A stretch of 64,000 nucleotides of DNA from positions 1 through 64,000 of the forward strand of contig NZ_RQRU01000006.1 in the NCBI RefSeq assembly GCF_004335015.1. The letters run 5' to 3'. Position numbers and translations under genes: made by a program. The stretch's first letter is position 1, and every line of letters starts with the position of its first letter. Shown here piece after piece: positions 18,921 to 29,334 of the stretch. The notes under the pieces were generated by a model. That model had not been told where the DNA came from. It worked only from the letters and a program-made list of their open reading frames with translations, and did no database searches. This stretch comes from Psychrobacter pygoscelis. GTDB taxonomy: Bacteria > Pseudomonadota > Gammaproteobacteria > Pseudomonadales > Moraxellaceae.

Positions 18921-19789
18921 GTTTGCTATTGCCCGAGTCAGCTTTTACTCCCTCATATCCTGATCCGCTACTAGCGTCCGATCGTCATCTAGCAGATGAC
19001 ACTAGGGCACACGCATATTGCCAAGCAAAGATTACTGATACTCAGCAATTGGCGCACATTAAAGATGTGCTTGGTGCAAAAGTAGGGGATACCCTAAAGA
19101 TTGGTCAAAAAAATGGCAATCTAGGATCGGGCGTGATTGGGTCGATTAGGGCTGGTAGCATCACTCTAGTCGATGTGGCGCTTAATACTGCGCCGCCAAG
19201 TAAGCTAGAATTAACGATCGTATTGGCAGTGCCCCGGCCAAAAGTACTACGCCGTTTGATCATGGACATGACCGCTCTTGGGGTCAAGCATATTATCTTA
19301 GTCAATAGTTATCGCAGTCAAAAAAGCTATTGGCAAAGTCCGCTTTTACAGCGTCTTGATGAGTTCGTTGTTGAGGGTTTGCAGCAGGCGTGTGATACCG
19401 TAGCACCTAGCATTACTTTGAAAAAACGCTTTAAGCCTTTTGTGGAAGATGAGTTGGCTGAACACTGCAAGGCAGGGAAAGCTATAGTTGCTCATCCTTA
19501 TGCACCCTTAAGTTTGCGGGACTATCTATCGTCCATTGAGGACACGGCATTGACTAAATCTCATCGCAGCTTGGCGCTAGAAGCCAGATTGGAAGATGAT
19601 CAAGAGAGCCGTCAACAGTCCGTAAAAAGAGCGCTACCCACGCTTATATGTATAGGTGCTGAGGGAGGCTGGATTGATTATGAAGTCGAGCTATTACAAG
19701 CACAGGGCTGTCAGCCAGTGTCTATGGGCGCGCGAATATTGCGCACAGAAGCCGCAGTCAATGCGCTAATCGGGCAATGGTTAGTCTAG
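18914..19789 (+). CDS. rsmE: 16S rRNA m3U1498 methyltransferase
   Basis: 291 residues. A SPOUT-class methyltransferase that methylates U1498 of 16S rRNA with S-adenosylmethionine. An N-terminal PUA-like part (HIKDVLGAKVGDTLKIG) is followed by AVPRPKVLRRLIMDMTALGV and the SAM-binding knot ICIGAEGGW ... MGARILRTEAAVNALIG at the C-terminus. It is longer than the ~243-residue E. coli enzyme because of N-terminal residues and an insert around 210-235. The start ATG belongs to the last of four 22-bp repeats, so its translation may depend on reinitiation after mini-ORFs. Confidence 0.93.
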   Translation: MNCLLLPESAFTPSYPDPLLASDRHLADDTRAHAYCQAKITDTQQLAHIKDVLGAKVGDTLKIGQKNGNLGSGVIGSIRAGSITLVDVALNTAPPSKLELTIVLAVPRPKVLRRLIMDMTALGVKHIILVNSYRSQKSYWQSPLLQRLDEFVVEGLQQACDTVAPSITLKKRFKPFVEDELAEHCKAGKAIVAHPYAPLSLRDYLSSIEDTALTKSHRSLALEARLEDDQESRQQSVKRALPTLICIGAEGGWIDYEVELLQAQGCQPVSMGARILRTEAAVNALIGQWLV

Positions 19790-19795
19790 TATGAG

Positions 19796-19840
19796 TCAAT
19801 GATGTAGATTGAATCTATGCTACAGCTCATACATCATTGA
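19796..19840 (+). terminator. Hairpin after rsmE
   Basis: TCAATGATGTA (19796-19806) pairs perfectly with TACATCATTGA (19830-19840), starting 6 bp after the rsmE stop. Only AAAAG follows on this strand, so termination would be weak or Rho-assisted. Confidence 0.5.
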
Positions 19841-19928
19841 AAAGTAAATAATTAAAATTTATTGTTAAATTATAAAGACTAGCTAAAGCTCCAAGCAATA
19901 TTAATTAATAGTGATAATTAAAAATATT

Positions 19929-19947
19929 GATAATTACTATCATTTGT
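19929..19947. promoter_or_regulatory. Fur-like box upstream of fbpA
   Basis: GATAATTACTATCATTTGT matches about 13 of 19 Fur consensus positions, and another GATAAT half lies at 19913. It is 309 bp upstream of the fbpA ATG in a long AT-rich leader with no other feature. Iron-repressed expression is inferred. Confidence 0.55.
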
Positions 19948-20255
19948 ATTAATATGCCTTTTGGTATTGGGTATCAGCACTGCTTAGTAATGATTAGTAA
20001 ATAATAGCTTTGCCTTTACATAAGCTTAATACACTTTTAAAACATACTAATTTTGATAAGCGTAGCCCTAAATTATAAGGGTAAGAGCGCAATGCCGACC
20101 TATAAAAGATATGTTAATAAAGCAACGTGTTCATCAAAAGCTATTTAATTAGTGATAGTAGATGAAATTCTTTTGGATACAACCTATTCACTGAAGTATT
20201 CAAAATAGAATATCCAAACTTTTGAACAGTGTTGCGCAATCATTTGGAGAATGCT

Positions 20256-21371
20256 ATGTCTACTGTGTCATCTTTATTATCTACTAAAGTTAGTTTGTCG
20301 GTAGCAGTATTTGCTACTATGCTTGGCCTAGCTGGCTGCAATAAAACAGAAGCGCCTGCCGAGGAGGCGACAACAGAAACACCAGTAGTAGAAGAGACAG
20401 CAGAAGCAGAAGCAACTACGCCAACAGCTACAGATGGACAAACAGTAACGATTTATTCATCACGAAATGAGCAGTTGATTAAGCCGCTATTGGATCAATT
20501 CACCGAAGAGACAGGAATCAATGTTGAGCTGATTACTGACAAGACAGGTCCGTTGATGGCGCGATTGGAAGCTGAAGGCGCTAATACCCCAGCAGATATG
20601 CTATTGACTGTCGATGCGGGTAACTTGTGGCAAGCCTCGCAAAAAGGCTTATTACAGCCCGTACAGTCTGAAACGCTAGATAATAATGTCCCTGCTAAGT
20701 ACCGCGATCCTCAAGGGCTGTGGACTGGGCTGTCATTACGTGCGCGTACTATCTTCTACGATCCTAGTAAAGTAGAGACGAATGACCTATCGACCTACGA
20801 GGACCTCGCCGATCCTAAATGGAAAGGCAAGCTGTGTCTGCGTACTTCTAAAAAGGTCTATAACCAGTCTTTAGTTGCTAGTATGATTGAGCATCTCGGT
20901 GCTGAAAAAACAGAGCAAATCATTCGGGGATGGGTAGATAATCTTGCTACTGACGTATTTAGTGATGACACAAGCATGTTAGAAGCGATCGCCTCTGGAC
21001 AGTGTGAAGTCGGTATCGCAAACAGCTATTACTATGGCCGAATCTTAGATGAGAATCCTGATTTCCCAGTTAAGCTATTCTGGGCCAACCAAGGTACTAC
21101 AGGAACCCATGTAAATGTCTCTGGTGCCGGTGTTGTCGCTAACTCTGATAACCCAGAAGGCGCGTTAAAGCTAATGGAATGGCTATCATCTGATAAAGCT
21201 CAAGGGCTCTACGCCAGCTCTGACAAAGAATACCCAGTAAAAGTGGGCGTCGATGAGTCAGACTTGCTGCGCTCATGGGGTGACTTTAAAGCCGATGACA
21301 TTAATGTTCAAAAATTCGGTGAGCTTCAGACTCAGGCTATCCAATTGATGGATAAAGCAGGTTATAAATAA
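20256..21371 (+). CDS. fbpA: Ferric-iron ABC transporter binding lipoprotein
   Basis: 371 residues from the ATG at 20256, which follows TTGGAGAATGCT; an upstream in-frame GTG at 20229 is less likely. Lipoprotein signal LAGC gives a lipidated Cys28, then an Ala/Glu/Thr-rich linker to about residue 65. The mature domain (VTIYSSRNEQLIKPLLDQF) is the FbpA/FutA class. The paired tyrosines in NSYYYGRI (about 256-260) are the usual Fe3+ ligands. It carries free ferric iron in the periplasm to the permease encoded next. The 256-bp gap with a strong hairpin probably gives more binding protein than permease. Confidence 0.92.
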   Translation: MSTVSSLLSTKVSLSVAVFATMLGLAGCNKTEAPAEEATTETPVVEETAEAEATTPTATDGQTVTIYSSRNEQLIKPLLDQFTEETGINVELITDKTGPLMARLEAEGANTPADMLLTVDAGNLWQASQKGLLQPVQSETLDNNVPAKYRDPQGLWTGLSLRARTIFYDPSKVETNDLSTYEDLADPKWKGKLCLRTSKKVYNQSLVASMIEHLGAEKTEQIIRGWVDNLATDVFSDDTSMLEAIASGQCEVGIANSYYYGRILDENPDFPVKLFWANQGTTGTHVNVSGAGVVANSDNPEGALKLMEWLSSDKAQGLYASSDKEYPVKVGVDESDLLRSWGDFKADDINVQKFGELQTQAIQLMDKAGYK

Positions 21372-21427
21372 CCGTTAAGTGCTGGCTATTCTAGAGCTGG
21401 TTACCCTAAAGATGACGTTCTAACTAC

Positions 21428-21464
21428 CGCGCTTAAAACTTAGTGGTTCTAAGTTTTAGGCGCG
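21428..21464 (+). terminator. Long hairpin between fbpA and fbpB
   Basis: A 16-bp stem (21428-21443 with 21449-21464, one G-U pair, core AAAACTTAG / CTAAGTTTT) closes a five-base loop. No long T-run follows, so it likely stabilises the upstream mRNA or attenuates transcription into fbpB. Confidence 0.65.
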
Positions 21465-21627
21465 ATTAGTTTGGCTCATAACTTCGTATTGATATTCAGG
21501 TGGTTAAGTGTTATTTTTCGGCTATACTGAATCGTCTCGCGTCTACAAAAAGGCCGTTTCCTTAGTTTATCTTAGTGCCGTAATAGCGGTGCTCAGTCAT
21601 ACCTATACGCTGCTATAAAAGGTAGCC

Positions 21628-23265
21628 ATGTCCAAATCATTATCCTCCAAGTTACTCGCTACCTTAAATATTCAGCAATCTGGTAATGCTATGATTGCAA
21701 AATCAGTCCTAGGACTGATTTCGCTGTTTATGCTAGTGCCAATTATTATTGTTTTATTGTCCTGGTTTCAGCCAATGGCTGATATATGGTCACACATGTA
21801 TGAATACGTGTTGCCCCAGGTCCTCAAAAACACTGCTATCTTATTAGCAATGGTTATCGTGATAGCCGGTAGTTTGGGCACGTTGCTAGCATGGATAACG
21901 AGTATGTATCGTTTCCCAGGCCAGCGCTTCTTTACTTGGGCGCTAATGTTGCCTTTGGCCATCCCTGCTTATGTGCTTGCCTTTGTCAGTGTCGGTATCA
22001 TTGATTATAGTGGGCCGTTACAGACTGGCCTGCGGGCAATGGGTATAGATGCTGGTATTCCATCAGTGCGTAATGTATGGGGTGCGGGTATTATTTTATC
22101 GTTGGCCTTTTATCCCTATATTTACCTATTGGCGCGCCAAGCATTCTTATCTCAAGGTCGCCGGGCTATTGAGGCTGGTCAAATGCTAGGTCTCAGTCGG
22201 CTGCAAGTTTTTTTTAAGTTGGCATTGCCGCAAGCGCTACCTTGGATTATCGGTGGATTATTGTTGGCTTGTATGGAGACTTTGGCCGACTTTGGTGCTG
22301 TGTCTGTATTCAATGTCGATACCTTTACTACGGCCATCTATAAGGCATGGTTTGGCTTTTTTAGTTTAACCACCGCCGCTCAGCTTGCTGCATTACTGAT
22401 TGTCGTAGTCTTTATGGTGATGCTCTTTGAGCAGTTCTGGGGCAGTCGTCGAAGCAGCACTATGACGCAAGGCGACAATCGCCGCTTTGAGACCTCGTTA
22501 CTTACCAGCCTGCTGATGAGCTTAGTCTGTCTTAGTGTCTTTTTACTGGCGTTTTTAATTCCGTTTATTCAGCTGATTTACTGGACCGCAAAGAACTATC
22601 AGCAAGACTTTGACGCAAGATATGTGGACTTTGTGATTAATAGCTTAACGATCGCTTCAATGACTACGGTATTCATTGCGATACTTGCTATTATTGTCGC
22701 TTGGGTAAAGCGTCAATATCCTGATAGAGTAACGAGGTTCATGGCGACAATGGCTAATTTAGGCTACGTGGTGCCAGGAACAGTATTGGCGGTGGGTGTT
22801 TTTATTCCAATCGCTTGGCTAGATAACCAATTAATCGGCCTGGGTATCAGTAACAGTCAGGTGCTGTCAGGTAGTGTGCTAGTGATGTTACTGGCGCTCT
22901 CGACTCGCTTTATGACAGTTAGCTATCAGCCAGTTGATCGGCAGTTACAGCGTTTAACACCGAATCAAGAGGCAGCGGCAAGGCTACTTTCTGATAGTAA
23001 AATGCAGCGCTGGCGTCAAGTCATATTGCCGGTATTGCAGCCTGGCGTATTGACCGCCTTACTTATGGGCTTTGTTGAGGTAATGAAGGAGATGCCGATT
23101 ACCTTAATGACTCGTCGTCAAGGCTGGGATACCCTCGCGGTTCGGGTCTTTGAGATGACCAGCGAAGGTATGTGGGGGAGAGCGGCACTGCCAAGCCTAC
23201 TTATTGTACTTGTCGGTCTTATTCCAGTGTGGATATTATTGCGGCAAAGTGAAAAAACTCGTTAA
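21628..23265 (+). CDS. fbpB: Ferric-iron ABC transporter permease (fused two-domain)
   Basis: 545 residues with about 12 membrane helices in two homologous halves, as in FbpB/AfuB/SfuB. Both halves have the EAA coupling loop: EAGQMLGLSRLQVFFKLALP (about 190) and EAAARLLSDSKMQRWRQVIL (about 450). These loops dock the ATPase. It moves Fe3+ from the binding protein across the inner membrane. It precedes the ATPase gene by 60 bp. Confidence 0.92.
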   Translation: MSKSLSSKLLATLNIQQSGNAMIAKSVLGLISLFMLVPIIIVLLSWFQPMADIWSHMYEYVLPQVLKNTAILLAMVIVIAGSLGTLLAWITSMYRFPGQRFFTWALMLPLAIPAYVLAFVSVGIIDYSGPLQTGLRAMGIDAGIPSVRNVWGAGIILSLAFYPYIYLLARQAFLSQGRRAIEAGQMLGLSRLQVFFKLALPQALPWIIGGLLLACMETLADFGAVSVFNVDTFTTAIYKAWFGFFSLTTAAQLAALLIVVVFMVMLFEQFWGSRRSSTMTQGDNRRFETSLLTSLLMSLVCLSVFLLAFLIPFIQLIYWTAKNYQQDFDARYVDFVINSLTIASMTTVFIAILAIIVAWVKRQYPDRVTRFMATMANLGYVVPGTVLAVGVFIPIAWLDNQLIGLGISNSQVLSGSVLVMLLALSTRFMTVSYQPVDRQLQRLTPNQEAAARLLSDSKMQRWRQVILPVLQPGVLTALLMGFVEVMKEMPITLMTRRQGWDTLAVRVFEMTSEGMWGRAALPSLLIVLVGLIPVWILLRQSEKTR

Positions 23266-23325
23266 ATTAGCTTAATCTAGACCATTATTCTTGATATTGT
23301 TGTCTTCTTAAAGTAGATATGCCTT

Positions 23326-24576
23326 ATGACCAAGCACCTTGCTACGCCGACCAATCCTGATAGTTATGTTGCGTCTAGAGCGGATAATGAAGCTGCGGCT
23401 GCCAAATTAGCAGCGACGAATGCCAGTGATTCTGCTAGACATAGCGTTGAGTCAGGCAATCATTATTTCTCAGTTCAGGATATGGTCGTCGGTTATGGGG
23501 AGTTAACAGTTGTTGATGGCATGTCGTTCGCGCTGCAGCAAGGCGAGATTGGTTGTTTCTTAGGATATAGTGGCTGTGGGAAGACCACCGCGTTACGTGC
23601 TATTGCTGGGCTAGAGCCAGTACGTGGCGGTAGCATCTACTTAAATGATCGCTGCTTGACCAAGCATTGTTCAGGCGAGATATATTCGGTACTGCCTGCC
23701 AAACGAAGTATGGGCATGGTCTTTCAAGATTATGCGCTCTTTGGTCACCTAAGCGTGGCCAAGAATATCGCTTTTGGTATTCATCGAAGCAGCAAACGTG
23801 AGCAAAAAGCCCGCGTGAGTGAGATGTTAGAGCTGGTGGGGCTAACTGAACATGCCAACAAACGCCCTAGTCAACTCTCTGGCGGTCAGCAGCAGCGCGT
23901 GGCATTAGCCCGAGCTTTAGCCCCTAAGCCGAAGCTGCTATTACTTGATGAGCCATTCTCCAACCTTGATGTCGTCCTGCGTGAGTCGCTGGCAATGAGT
24001 GTCCGCGATATCCTAAAGCGCACCCAGACTACAGCGATTTTAGTCACTCATGATCAAAATGAAGCGTTCGCATTGGCCGATAAAGTAGGTGTGATGCAAG
24101 ATGGTCGGCTAATCCAGTGGGCGCGGCCTAGTACCTTATATCATGAGCCTAACAGCCCCTTTGTGGCAGAGTTTATTGGAGAAGGGGCGATGATTACTGG
24201 TACTATGCGCAGCAATCATATCGAATCGGCGCTTGGTCCAATCTCCCTTGATCCTACGCTAGATCCATACCACTGCAATGACGATATGACAGCGACACCG
24301 CCCAAAACCTTCGCTACAGGTGTTACTGTAAAGGTGTTGGTACGACCTGATGATATCGTCCATGATGATACGAGTGGTATGACAGCTTTGGTCGTTGGTA
24401 GAGTATTTCGCGGTGCTAACTATCTGTATCAGCTACAGCTAGACGACGGTCAGCAAGTCTTGTCTTTGGTACCTAGCCACCACGATCATGCTATTGGCTC
24501 ACGCATTGGTATTCAGCCGCAGCTTAAGCATTTGGTGCTATTTGAAGAGAGCCAAGTGAGCAAAGCTTATCGCTAA
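23326..24576 (+). CDS. fbpC: Ferric-iron ABC transporter ATPase
   Basis: 416 residues. Walker A GYSGCGKTTALRA, Q-loop MGMVFQDYALF, signature LSGGQQQRVALARAL, Walker B LLLLDEPFSNLD and switch VTHDQNEAF are intact. A C-terminal TOBE-like domain (about 300-410) contains VLVRPDDIVHDD. The N-terminal ~45 residues are polar and not part of the fold, so an internal start is conceivable, but the annotated ATG is in place. Last gene of the fbp unit. Confidence 0.92.
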   Translation: MTKHLATPTNPDSYVASRADNEAAAAKLAATNASDSARHSVESGNHYFSVQDMVVGYGELTVVDGMSFALQQGEIGCFLGYSGCGKTTALRAIAGLEPVRGGSIYLNDRCLTKHCSGEIYSVLPAKRSMGMVFQDYALFGHLSVAKNIAFGIHRSSKREQKARVSEMLELVGLTEHANKRPSQLSGGQQQRVALARALAPKPKLLLLDEPFSNLDVVLRESLAMSVRDILKRTQTTAILVTHDQNEAFALADKVGVMQDGRLIQWARPSTLYHEPNSPFVAEFIGEGAMITGTMRSNHIESALGPISLDPTLDPYHCNDDMTATPPKTFATGVTVKVLVRPDDIVHDDTSGMTALVVGRVFRGANYLYQLQLDDGQQVLSLVPSHHDHAIGSRIGIQPQLKHLVLFEESQVSKAYR

Positions 24577-24601
24577 GGGTACTGGTACTGAGTTTATAAA
24601 T

Positions 24602-24623
24602 AGTATTAGCCGCTTCTAATACT
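24602..24623. terminator. Hairpin between convergent fbpC and cmoM
   Basis: AGTATTAG pairs with CTAATACT around a six-base loop. It lies 26 bp after fbpC and about 75 bp from the convergent cmoM stop. The T-run is weak. Confidence 0.4.
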
Positions 24624-24697
24624 GTCTTTGCGTGTGACTCTATTTTTTACTTCAAGAGTTTAGCGTTATGCTCACCAATACATGACGGTTAGTCATG

Positions 24698-25678
24698 CTA
24701 GGCGCGCGTGGCCATATAATGCAAGTAGCGTCCAAGCCATTTATAAGGGTCTTGATTAGAGTAGCGTAGTTCCATCTCTATAACCGCTTCTGGGAAGGCA
24801 TGACCACCGCGTTTTAACGGCGAGTAATCATGAAACACGCGTAAGCCAGAGGCGCTTAGGAGCTGATAGTCGTGTGTGGTCAGCCAGTTATTAACCGCTT
24901 CTTTAGGTACAGGATTGTTAGGGGTCAAGCTTTTTTTATTATCTGCCTGATAGTCTTTATTGTTAAGCAGATTAAAATTGCCCATAATTAGATTACGATA
25001 GTCAAAGCTCACAGGGTTGTAAAAACATAAAGATAACACCCCGTGCTCGGCAAGCCAGCGATCAAAAAAGTCCATAATGGCCTGCGGCTCAGCCAGCCAT
25101 TCTAGTAGGGCATGACATAGTATTAGGTCATATTTGCCATCGAGCTGCTCATCTAGCAGCTGATAGGGACATTCAAGCCAAGTAATATTAGTCAGTGCAG
25201 CATTTGTTGCCTTAACTGGCTCATTAGTATCAACGTCTGTGCTATTGACTTTTTCAATACCTTCCTCCTTTTCTATTGCTGAGGCCGCTGATTTACTCTC
25301 TGCTGCTGCCGCTTTTGCTTTGGCGAGCATATTGTGCGAGATATCATTAATGGTCACCTCATGACCCGCTGTGGCAAATTCTATAGACAGCTGAGCTAGG
25401 CCTGCCCCCACATCCAAAATTCGTAGTGGTCGACCTAATCGCGCACTTAGCTGGCTAACTTGTGCGGATAAGTCTCGACGCAACACCGCAAGACGAATGG
25501 CTCCTTTAAGACCACCGTAGACCTTTTTTTCAAAGTGATCAGCAATCGCATCAAAACTACGGTCTTCGAGGTTTTGAGGAGCAGGGGAGGGGGTGTTATG
25601 AGGTTGGGTCGAATTATCGGTCACTGAGTATCTATCCAAAACTAAGACATTATGCCAAGAATGTTGGCGCTGGATCAT
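24698..25678 (-). CDS. cmoM: tRNA 5-carboxymethoxyuridine methyltransferase
   Basis: 326 residues, class I SAM-dependent methyltransferase. Family stretches DRSFDAIADHFEKKVYGGLK, motif I ILDVGAGLAQLSIEFA, LILCHALLEWLAEP, VLSLCFYNP and GLRVFHDYSP all match E. coli CmoM, which esterifies cmo5U34 in tRNA to mcmo5U. It exceeds the usual ~260 residues by an N-terminal ~35 and a Lys/Glu/Ala-rich insert (about 115-165) placed after the SAM-binding strands. The motif order is kept, so activity is likely. Confidence 0.88.
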   Translation of the reverse strand: MIQRQHSWHNVLVLDRYSVTDNSTQPHNTPSPAPQNLEDRSFDAIADHFEKKVYGGLKGAIRLAVLRRDLSAQVSQLSARLGRPLRILDVGAGLAQLSIEFATAGHEVTINDISHNMLAKAKAAAAESKSAASAIEKEEGIEKVNSTDVDTNEPVKATNAALTNITWLECPYQLLDEQLDGKYDLILCHALLEWLAEPQAIMDFFDRWLAEHGVLSLCFYNPVSFDYRNLIMGNFNLLNNKDYQADNKKSLTPNNPVPKEAVNNWLTTHDYQLLSASGLRVFHDYSPLKRGGHAFPEAVIEMELRYSNQDPYKWLGRYLHYMATRA

Positions 25679-26369
25679 ATTTTAGCAGTAAATTAAGCCC
25701 ACAGGATAACGTTTGTATTGTGGTATTAGTAAACCAAAGGGACGACTAAGTCTGAGCAAAAATTACTTCTTTATGCCATGTGCTTTGTTATTTGAATTGA
25801 CGATATCAGCTGATAAGTCCACTGTCCGCTACATAATCTTGTCATATAACCGTAATTTACTATTAGATTTGCCTTAATAATTGCTTAAATCCAGCTCCTA
25901 TTTTAGCGACTACTTTTAGCTGCTATAAGCCTTGTCTGACTTCTAGCTTACACCTTAATGGCTGCTGTCTTGCCAAGTGACTAATACCCCGTAATTAGTA
26001 GCTTTATTGCGTGGGTTTCTGCCCTATTTGGCACAAAACTGTGGTAAAATAACGGCTTTTGTAAACCAACCAATTCCCCTAATAATTATTGATTTTCTAG
26101 TCGGTGATACCCCTTGAAAAACATCGTTGTACAGCTGGTTTTATAGATAAAAATTATCTGATCAAGCTTAATCTTCGTCGGTATTGATAGCCTGATTGAA
26201 ATAGGCAATCTACTGACACTGGCGCTATGATGTGACGGTATGTTGTGAGATATTTATACGATATACTTATTTTGATGGATAAGCGGTCCACATGAAGTAT
26301 TTTATGTGACGGCATACCGTATGTTGTGAGAGCGATAATTGCTGGGAGAATGACAGTGAAGGAGTGTGT
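25679..26369. other. Long intergenic region upstream of gyrA
   Basis: About 690 bp between divergent cmoM and gyrA with no supported gene. It holds a near-direct repeat: 26231-26250 (TGTGACGGTATGTTGTGAGA) and 26305-26331, the same sequence split by seven extra bases. The gyrA ribosome site is AAGGAG at 26359-26364. No clear promoter pair was identified. Confidence 0.5.
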
Positions 26370-29165
26370 ATGAGCGATTCGGTCAGTCCAATTGCCATCG
26401 TGGATGAGTTAAAGCAATCCTATTTGGATTATGCGATGAGTGTGATCGTCTCACGGGCATTGCCTGATGTTCGTGACGGTCTAAAGCCGGTGCATCGCCG
26501 AGTGATGTACGCCATGCACGAGCTGTCTAACGACTACAATAAGCCCTATAAAAAGTCGGCACGTGTGGTCGGTGATGTCATCGGTAAATACCACCCCCAT
26601 GGTGATACAGCGGTCTATGATGCTATCGTACGTATGGCGCAGGACTTTAGCCTTCGTTACCCTATGGTTGATGGTCAAGGTAACTTTGGTTCAGTCGATG
26701 ATGACCCTGCTGCTGCTATGCGTTACACCGAAGTGCGCATGACTAAGCTTACCCATCAAATGCTAGCAGACCTTGATAAAGATACGGTCGATTGGGAAGA
26801 CAACTACGATGGCTCAGAGCGTATGCCAAGTGTCTTGCCTGCGCGAGTGCCCAATCTATTGGTCAACGGTGCTACGGGTATTGCAGTCGGCATGGCGACC
26901 AACATGGCGCCGCATAATTTAACCGAAGTCATCAATGCTTGTCTGGCTTACGCTGAGAACTCGCAAATCTCTGGCGAAGAGCTGATGACACATATCTCAG
27001 GCCCAGACTTCCCGACAGGTGGCATTATTCACGGCCGAGCTGGAATTTTGGATGCCTATCGCACTGGTAAAGGCCGTTTACACGTCCGTGGTCGTTACAT
27101 TATTGAGCCGATGAGTGAAAATGGTGTTAACCGTGATCGTGAGCGTATTGTCTTTACCGAAATCCCTTATCAAACCAATAAAGCCAAGCTGATTGAGCGT
27201 ATAGCTGAGCTGGTTCGTGATAAGAAAATCGAGGGTATCACTGAGATTCGAGATGAGTCTGATAAAGATGGTATGCGTATCGCTATTGACTTGCGCCGCG
27301 GCGAAGTCGCTGAGGTTATTGTTAACAATCTATTCTTGCAGACGCCATTAGAGTCTAGCTTTAGCATCAATATGGTGGCGCTTGATAACGGTCAGCCTAA
27401 GCTAATGACCCTGCGTCAGCTTATTGCTGCTTTTGTGCGTCATCGTCAAGAAGTCGTCACCCGTCGTACGATTTATGAGTTGAACAAAGCCAAAGCTCGG
27501 GGCCATCTATTAGAAGGCTTAACTGTGGCGCTGGCCAATATTGATGACATTATTGCTACGATTAAAGAGTCGGCAAATCGCGGTGAAGCAAGAGAAAAGC
27601 TACTAGCAGATACCTGGGAGTCGGGAACTGTGGTAGCAATGCTAACGGCTGCGGGTCGTGGCGGTGATAGCCAGACAGCAGTGCGCTCAGTGCGACCTGA
27701 GTTTATCGAAGGCGAAGATCTTAATAACCCGTATGGGCTTATCGATGACAACAGCCGCTATCGTCTATCTCTTGAGCAGGTTAACGCTATTCTTGAGATG
27801 CAGCTGCATCGTCTGACTGGTCTTGAGCAAGACAAGCTGACCGAGGAGTACCAAGATCTGCTGCGTGAGATTGCTCGATTAGAAGATATCTTAGATGACT
27901 TTGACATGCTCATGACAGTCATTAAGAATGAGATGATTGAGATTCGTGATAACTTCGGTGATGAGCGCCGAACTGATATCATCGATTCGCGCAGTGACTT
28001 TAGCCGTGAAGACTTGATTCCAGAGCAGACCGTGGTCATGACCATCTCGCGTACCGGCTATGCCAAAACGCAGCCAATTGATGATTATGTGGCACAAAAA
28101 CGTGGCGGTAAAGGCAAGTCAGCGACTGCGATGAAAGAAGACGATGTCATCGACCATCTACTCGTGACCTCCACTCATGCAACCGTGCTTTGTTTTACTG
28201 ATAACGGCCGAGTCTTTAGCCTACGAGGTTTTGAAGTACCTCTAGCCAGTCGCGGTGCTCGCGGCCGACCACTGGTCAATCTCATCTCGCTAGATGCAGA
28301 TGAGACGGTAACCACTATTCTGCCGATACCGCAGATGAGTGATGAGCTAGAAGGCCGCTATGTGTTCTTTGCCACTGCGAATGGTACGGTGAAGCGCGTG
28401 GAGCTTGAGCAATTTGCCAATATTCGCTCAAATGGTCTTATTGCCATCGGTCTTGAAGACGGTGATAAGCTAATCAGTGCCCGTATCACTAATGGTAGTC
28501 AAGATGTGATGCTCTTTGCCTCTAGCGGTAAAGCAATTCGCTTTGATGAAAATGATGCTCGCTCTATGGGCCGTACTGCAAAAGGGGTCCGCGGTATGCG
28601 CATCGGTAAGGGTGATGCCATTAAGTCGCTGGTAGTCATTGATAATCAAGTTAACGAGATATTGATTGCTTGTGAAAATGGCTTCGGTAAGCGCACCTTG
28701 ATTGATGAGTTTAATGCACAAAAACGTGGCGGCGGCGGTGTCATCGCCATCAAGACCAGTGCACGAAATGGAGCGCTGGTGCGCGCGACTAAGGTAGAGC
28801 CTGAAGATGACATTATCTTAATCTCAAATAAAGGTACTTTGGTACGGACGCCTGTAGCACAAGTGGCTTCGGCAGGTCGAAATACTCAAGGCGTGACCCT
28901 TATCCGCTTATCGAAAGATGAAAAGCTGGTCGCTATGGCACGCGTCGAAAACGAAGAAGAGGATGAGTCCTTGGTCGAAGCACTGAAACAAGACGGTGTC
29001 TTTGCTAGCGACAGCGGTATTGAGGATCAACAAGGGGCGCATGATGGGTTAGACCGCGTCAATGAGCTTGATGACATGCAGACCTCACCTGATGCTGGCT
29101 TAGAGCGCGGCTCAGACGATAGCAGTGAGTCAGAAGGTAGCGATATCGATAATACCGACGACTAA
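26370..29165 (+). CDS. gyrA: DNA gyrase subunit A
   Basis: 931 residues from the ATG at 26370, five bases after AAGGAG; the in-frame GTG at 26364 overlaps that site. Type II topoisomerase subunit that cuts and rejoins DNA. The catalytic tyrosine is Tyr119 in [10 protein letters not shown]. The quinolone region reads [10 protein letters not shown], with Thr80 and Asp84 at the E. coli Ser83/Asp87 positions. The C-terminal wrapping domain carries the GyrA box QKRGGKG. A Moraxellaceae-style insert (about 420-450, [20 protein letters not shown]) and a long acidic tail make it longer than the E. coli protein (875). Confidence 0.98.
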   Translation: MSDSVSPIAIVDELKQSYLDYAMSVIVSRALPDVRDGLKPVHRRVMYAMHELSNDYNKPYKKSARVVGDVIGKYHPHGDTAVYDAIVRMAQDFSLRYPMVDGQGNFGSVDDDPAAAMRYTEVRMTKLTHQMLADLDKDTVDWEDNYDGSERMPSVLPARVPNLLVNGATGIAVGMATNMAPHNLTEVINACLAYAENSQISGEELMTHISGPDFPTGGIIHGRAGILDAYRTGKGRLHVRGRYIIEPMSENGVNRDRERIVFTEIPYQTNKAKLIERIAELVRDKKIEGITEIRDESDKDGMRIAIDLRRGEVAEVIVNNLFLQTPLESSFSINMVALDNGQPKLMTLRQLIAAFVRHRQEVVTRRTIYELNKAKARGHLLEGLTVALANIDDIIATIKESANRGEAREKLLADTWESGTVVAMLTAAGRGGDSQTAVRSVRPEFIEGEDLNNPYGLIDDNSRYRLSLEQVNAILEMQLHRLTGLEQDKLTEEYQDLLREIARLEDILDDFDMLMTVIKNEMIEIRDNFGDERRTDIIDSRSDFSREDLIPEQTVVMTISRTGYAKTQPIDDYVAQKRGGKGKSATAMKEDDVIDHLLVTSTHATVLCFTDNGRVFSLRGFEVPLASRGARGRPLVNLISLDADETVTTILPIPQMSDELEGRYVFFATANGTVKRVELEQFANIRSNGLIAIGLEDGDKLISARITNGSQDVMLFASSGKAIRFDENDARSMGRTAKGVRGMRIGKGDAIKSLVVIDNQVNEILIACENGFGKRTLIDEFNAQKRGGGGVIAIKTSARNGALVRATKVEPEDDIILISNKGTLVRTPVAQVASAGRNTQGVTLIRLSKDEKLVAMARVENEEEDESLVEALKQDGVFASDSGIEDQQGAHDGLDRVNELDDMQTSPDAGLERGSDDSSESEGSDIDNTDD

Positions 29166-29236
29166 CTTCACTGCCACTGTCGTTATCTCGTTAAAGGGTC
29201 ATGAGTGATAACCCTTTAACGCTTAAATATCTTAAC

Positions 29237-29276
29237 AAAGCCTCTGACCTTAGTGTCTGGAGGCTTTTGTTTTTTA
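29237..29276 (+). terminator. Rho-independent terminator after gyrA
   Basis: AAAGCCTC (29237-29244) pairs with GAGGCTTT (29260-29267), followed by a T-rich tail (TTTTGTTTTTT). A second stem, GTTAAAGGGT / ACCCTTTAAC, lies just before at 29191-29220. Confidence 0.85.
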
Positions 29277-29334
29277 TTCTACTTAATGTTTCAAATAGTA
29301 TATCGAAACTAGTTTTACAGATTGAGGGCAGCCA

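Noticed and set aside
26601..26620. Thr80 in GyrA as a quinolone-resistance mutation
   Set aside because: Threonine at this position is the wild-type residue in several Gammaproteobacteria (for example P. aeruginosa), so resistance cannot be claimed.
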